Assembly (NCBI RefSeq): GCF_008033445.1
Contig: NZ_VNKO01000011.1
Span: 1-64,000, forward strand
Length of the DNA: 64,000 nt
Source of the DNA: Vulcaniibacterium gelatinicum
Lineage (GTDB): Bacteria > Pseudomonadota > Gammaproteobacteria > Xanthomonadales > Xanthomonadaceae
Reading direction: 5' to 3'
Each line of letters begins with the position of its first letter. Within the stretch, counting starts at the first letter, position 1. Below are positions 60,753 to 64,000 of this stretch, one piece after another. A program made the translations under genes and the position numbers. Below the pieces are notes generated by a model. That model was not told the DNA's origin, searched no databases, and worked only from the letters and a program-made list of their open reading frames with translations.

Positions 60753-61874
60753 ATGACCGCCGCCGCCACGTCGCCCCTGCGCGCGATCGGCTGGCCGTTC
60801 CCGGACGCCCCCGACGATCCGGCCTGGCGTGCCCTGCTGGCCGCGCACCCGGCGGCGCGGCCGGCACGGGTGATCGAGCAGCACCGGTCCGGTTACGTGG
60901 TGGCGGAGGGGCCGGGCCAGGGCGCGGCGGCCGAGTCGCCGCCGGAATGGCAGCGCCGGGTCGGCTACCGCAAGGACCGGATCGCGCCCGAGGACCGCGC
61001 CGTGGTCGGCGACTGGGTGCTGGTGGAGGGGCCGCCGGCGCGGCCGCGCATCCTCGCCCTGCTGCCCCGCCGCACCACGATCAAGCGCGGCGCCGCCGGC
61101 GAGCACTACCGGCAGCAGCTGATCGCCGCCAACATCGACACCGCGTTCGTGGTCTGCGGCCTGGACGCCGACTTCAACCCGCGCCGGATCGAGCGCTACC
61201 TGCTGCTGGTGCGCGGCGGCGGGGTCGAGCCGGTGGTGGTGCTGACCAAGGCCGACCTGTGCCCCGACCTCGCCGCCGCACGCGCCGCGCTCGACGACCT
61301 CGTCGCGCAGGGGGTCGCGGTGCTCGCGGTCAACGCCAAGGACCGTGCCAGCGTCGCCGCGCTCGACCCCTGGCTGCGGCCGGGGCGCAGCATCGTCCTG
61401 GTCGGCTCCTCCGGCGCCGGCAAGTCCACCCTCACCAACACCCTGCTCGGGGTGGAGAAGATGAAGACCGGCGCGGTCCGCGAACGCGACGCGCGCGGCC
61501 GCCACACCACCACCTACCGCGCCCTGATCCCGCTGCCTTCCGGCGCCTGCCTGATCGACACCCCCGGCATGCGCGAACTCAAGCCCACCGGCGAGGAGGA
61601 CCTGGCCGAGGCCTTCGAGGACATCGAGGCGCTGGCCGCGCAATGCCGCTTCCGCGACTGCGCGCACGCGCAGGAGCCGGGCTGCGCGGTGCGCGCCGCG
61701 CTCCAGGCCGGCAGCCTCGATCCCGGCCGTTACGCCAACTACCGCAAGCTGCGCGAGGAGGTGGCCGGTGCCGCCGGCCAGCTTGCGGTGCGGCAGACGA
61801 CGAAGAAGGCCGGGGCGAAAGTGCCCGGCAAGGCGCCGAACAAGCGCCTGGAGGGGAAACATGGGCGGTACTGA
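60753..61874 (+). CDS. rsgA: Ribosome small-subunit-dependent GTPase RsgA
   Basis: A 373-residue circularly permuted GTPase that helps 30S subunit maturation. Order: OB-fold N-terminal domain (VVGDWVLVEGP), G4 LTKADLC, then G1 VGSSGAGKSTLTN, G2 HTTTYR and G3 DTPGMRE, the permuted order of this family. The C-terminal zinc knuckle is CRFRDCAHAQEPGC. A TAGAAT at 60721 lies ~30 bp before the start. The tail is basic. Its last 14 bp overlap the next gene's start. Confidence 0.95.
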   Translation: MTAAATSPLRAIGWPFPDAPDDPAWRALLAAHPAARPARVIEQHRSGYVVAEGPGQGAAAESPPEWQRRVGYRKDRIAPEDRAVVGDWVLVEGPPARPRILALLPRRTTIKRGAAGEHYRQQLIAANIDTAFVVCGLDADFNPRRIERYLLLVRGGGVEPVVVLTKADLCPDLAAARAALDDLVAQGVAVLAVNAKDRASVAALDPWLRPGRSIVLVGSSGAGKSTLTNTLLGVEKMKTGAVRERDARGRHTTTYRALIPLPSGACLIDTPGMRELKPTGEEDLAEAFEDIEALAAQCRFRDCAHAQEPGCAVRAALQAGSLDPGRYANYRKLREEVAGAAGQLAVRQTTKKAGAKVPGKAPNKRLEGKHGRY

Positions 61875-63147
61875 CGCCGGGCTCGATGCCGCCATCGCCC
61901 ACCATGCCGCGCTCGATGCGCGCCTGGTCGCCGCGGTGAAGGGCATCCGCCTGCTCGAGGCGGTGAGCTGGCCGGCGCAGACCCAGGAGCGGTTCCTGGC
62001 CGCCTGGCGCATCGGCCGCATCCACCTGCCGCAGGTGGAGTACCCGCGCCACGACTTCCGCGAGGTGCGCGCCGAGCTGGCCGCGGTCGCCGCCGCCGCC
62101 GACCCCGCCCATCCGCTCGGCCGCTACCTGGCCCAGACCGCCGAGAGCTGGCGCATCGCCACCCGCCTGCTCGACGTGCTCGGCAGCCATCGCGTCACCG
62201 CCTATTCCACCCGCCTGTTCGGCCGCCCGGCCGAGCTGCTGCCCGGCGACGGCCCCACCAACCTCGAGGCTGCGCTGCATTTCGTCCATCTCGCCGACGA
62301 GCTGGACCAGGAGCTGCGCGAGGTCGAGCCCGACCGGATCCTGCTCGCCGAGGCCGTGCGCGACGAGCTGCAGGCGGCGGTGGACGCGTTCTTCACCGAC
62401 CACAAGGTGACGGTGGAACTCGACCCGACCCTGCTCGCCAAGGCCGCCGCCAGCCCGACCCGGATCCGCCTGCGCACCAGCACCGGCTTTTCCGACTACG
62501 ACCGCAACCAGCTGCTGGTGCACGAGGCCTTCGTCCACACCCTCACCGGCCTCAACGGCCGCGAGCAGCCGCACCTGAAGTCGCTCGCGCGCGGCTCGCC
62601 GCGCACCACCGCCACCCAGGAGGGGCTGGCCACCTTCGCCGAGCTGATCTCCGGCTCGATGGACATCGAGCGCATGAAGCGCATCAGCCTGCGCATCGTC
62701 GCGATAGACAAGGCGATCCACGGCGCCGATTTCGTCGAGGTGTTCCGCTTCTTCCTGGAGGCCGGGCAGACGCCGGCCGACAGCTTCGCCTCGGCGCAGC
62801 GCATCTTCCGCGGCGTGCCGGTCACCGGCGGGGCGGCCTTCACCAAGGACACGGTGTACCTGCACGGCCTGCTCGCCGTGCATACCTTCTTCCGCTGGTG
62901 CCTGCGCCACCACCGCCTGCTGCAGGCGCGGCAGCTGTTCGCCGGCAAGCTCGCGCTGGAGGACGTGTTCGCGCTGGCGCCGCTGTTCGAGGCCGGCGCG
63001 ATCGCGCCGCCGCACTACCTGCCGCCGTGGATGCAGCGCGCCAACGGCCTGGCCGGAATGCTCGCGTTCTCGCTGTTCGCCAACAGGATCCGGCTCGACC
63101 GCGTGGACGCCGACGACCTGGTGCTGGGCCTGGGCCTGGCCGAATGA
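61861..63147 (+). CDS. QEGLA-motif protein (DUF1704; HExxxH metallopeptidase-like)
   Basis: A 428-residue soluble protein of the family named from a flavohemoglobin-expression-modulating QEGLA motif protein. It shows His221-Glu222-AFV-His226 (HEAFVH) followed by TQEGLATF with Glu254, the zinc-site pattern shared with eukaryotic tyrosine carboxypeptidases of the DUF1704/MATCAP class. A carboxypeptidase activity is therefore plausible but not shown in bacteria as far as I know. The start overlaps the rsgA end by 14 bp, implying coupled translation. Confidence 0.88.
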   Translation: MGGTDAGLDAAIAHHAALDARLVAAVKGIRLLEAVSWPAQTQERFLAAWRIGRIHLPQVEYPRHDFREVRAELAAVAAAADPAHPLGRYLAQTAESWRIATRLLDVLGSHRVTAYSTRLFGRPAELLPGDGPTNLEAALHFVHLADELDQELREVEPDRILLAEAVRDELQAAVDAFFTDHKVTVELDPTLLAKAAASPTRIRLRTSTGFSDYDRNQLLVHEAFVHTLTGLNGREQPHLKSLARGSPRTTATQEGLATFAELISGSMDIERMKRISLRIVAIDKAIHGADFVEVFRFFLEAGQTPADSFASAQRIFRGVPVTGGAAFTKDTVYLHGLLAVHTFFRWCLRHHRLLQARQLFAGKLALEDVFALAPLFEAGAIAPPHYLPPWMQRANGLAGMLAFSLFANRIRLDRVDADDLVLGLGLAE

Positions 63148-63213
63148 GCACGGCCGGCGGGCGCGCCCGCGAATGCCGCTAGAATCGGTTGCCCCGTCCC
63201 GCTGGCACGAACG

Positions 63214-64000
<787 letters not shown>

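Noticed and set aside
60733-60756. A seven-codon leader peptide (MSTVRPA) overlapping the rsgA start as ATGA
   Set aside because: Too short to support; no ribosome-binding site or attenuator structure, so it is probably chance.

Overview
This is a very GC-rich stretch of chromosome (about 70% by eye) with dense, mostly core-function genes. Gene order and protein styles point to the Gammaproteobacteria, family Lysobacteraceae (Xanthomonadaceae): a PutA without the DNA-binding domain, a DUF2244-ctaC-ctaD-ctaG-ctaE cytochrome oxidase cluster with an antisense DUF2909 gene, paired DsbA genes beside cytochrome c4 and YsxC, a plant-type GshA, large TonB-dependent receptors, and a Grx4/IscA-like/rhodanese fusion. 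I saw no tRNA, rRNA, CRISPR array, prophage or complete insertion sequence. The first gene (EnvC-like) and the last gene (malic enzyme) run off the window edges.

Layout. 1-3.2 kb: envelope and housekeeping genes (EnvC-like amidase activator, carboxyl-terminal protease, DUF167, DUF1820, rhomboid protease). 3.3-8.0 kb: a FadL-type outer-membrane channel facing PutA, with a bidirectional terminator between them. 8.1-16.7 kb: aa3-type cytochrome c oxidase subunits and their assembly factors (DUF2244, ctaC, ctaD, a 46-aa assembly protein, ctaG, ctaE, antisense DUF2909, SURF1, an SCO-like protein without its cysteines, heme A synthase, heme O synthase). 16.7-23.3 kb: an S9 peptidase, then rpsU-yqeY-GNAT-dnaG (macromolecular-synthesis cluster) divergent from tsaD. 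23.3-27.2 kb: folB-folK, a repeat-filled gap, a pteridine reductase, a MidA-like methyltransferase and a VanZ-like protein. 27.2-36.5 kb: two TonB-dependent receptors (the first broken by a one-base frameshift) around cca and a soluble lytic transglycosylase. 36.5-43 kb: a nuclease-family protein, two DsbA proteins, cytochrome c4, YsxC, and an incomplete oligopeptide ABC importer. 43-50.3 kb: gshA, a small Cys-rich secreted protein, a Dph6-like ATPase, a secreted metzincin protease, and a 635-aa secreted protein divergent from a LuxR regulator. 50.3-56.1 kb: small conserved proteins, DegV, two amidohydrolases (one without the metal-binding HxH) and AMP nucleosidase. 56.3-64 kb: Grx4 fusion, polysaccharide deacetylase, methyltransferase-SGNH hydrolase-aminotransferase, rsgA, a QEGLA/DUF1704 peptidase-like protein, and malic enzyme.

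The most distinctive non-coding content is a dispersed, modular, hairpin-rich repeat family in four intergenic sites (about 18.85, 24.2-24.75, 31.2 and 56.1 kb). Site B carries a 28-bp inverted-repeat stem; half of that element recurs almost identically at site D. A separate 21-bp REP-like inverted repeat abuts the start codon of the MidA-like gene. I found no convincing new multi-gene defence or biosynthetic system; the best leads are the repeat family, the degenerate/intact amidohydrolase pair, and the secreted Cys-rich protein with its divergent degenerate-receiver regulator.
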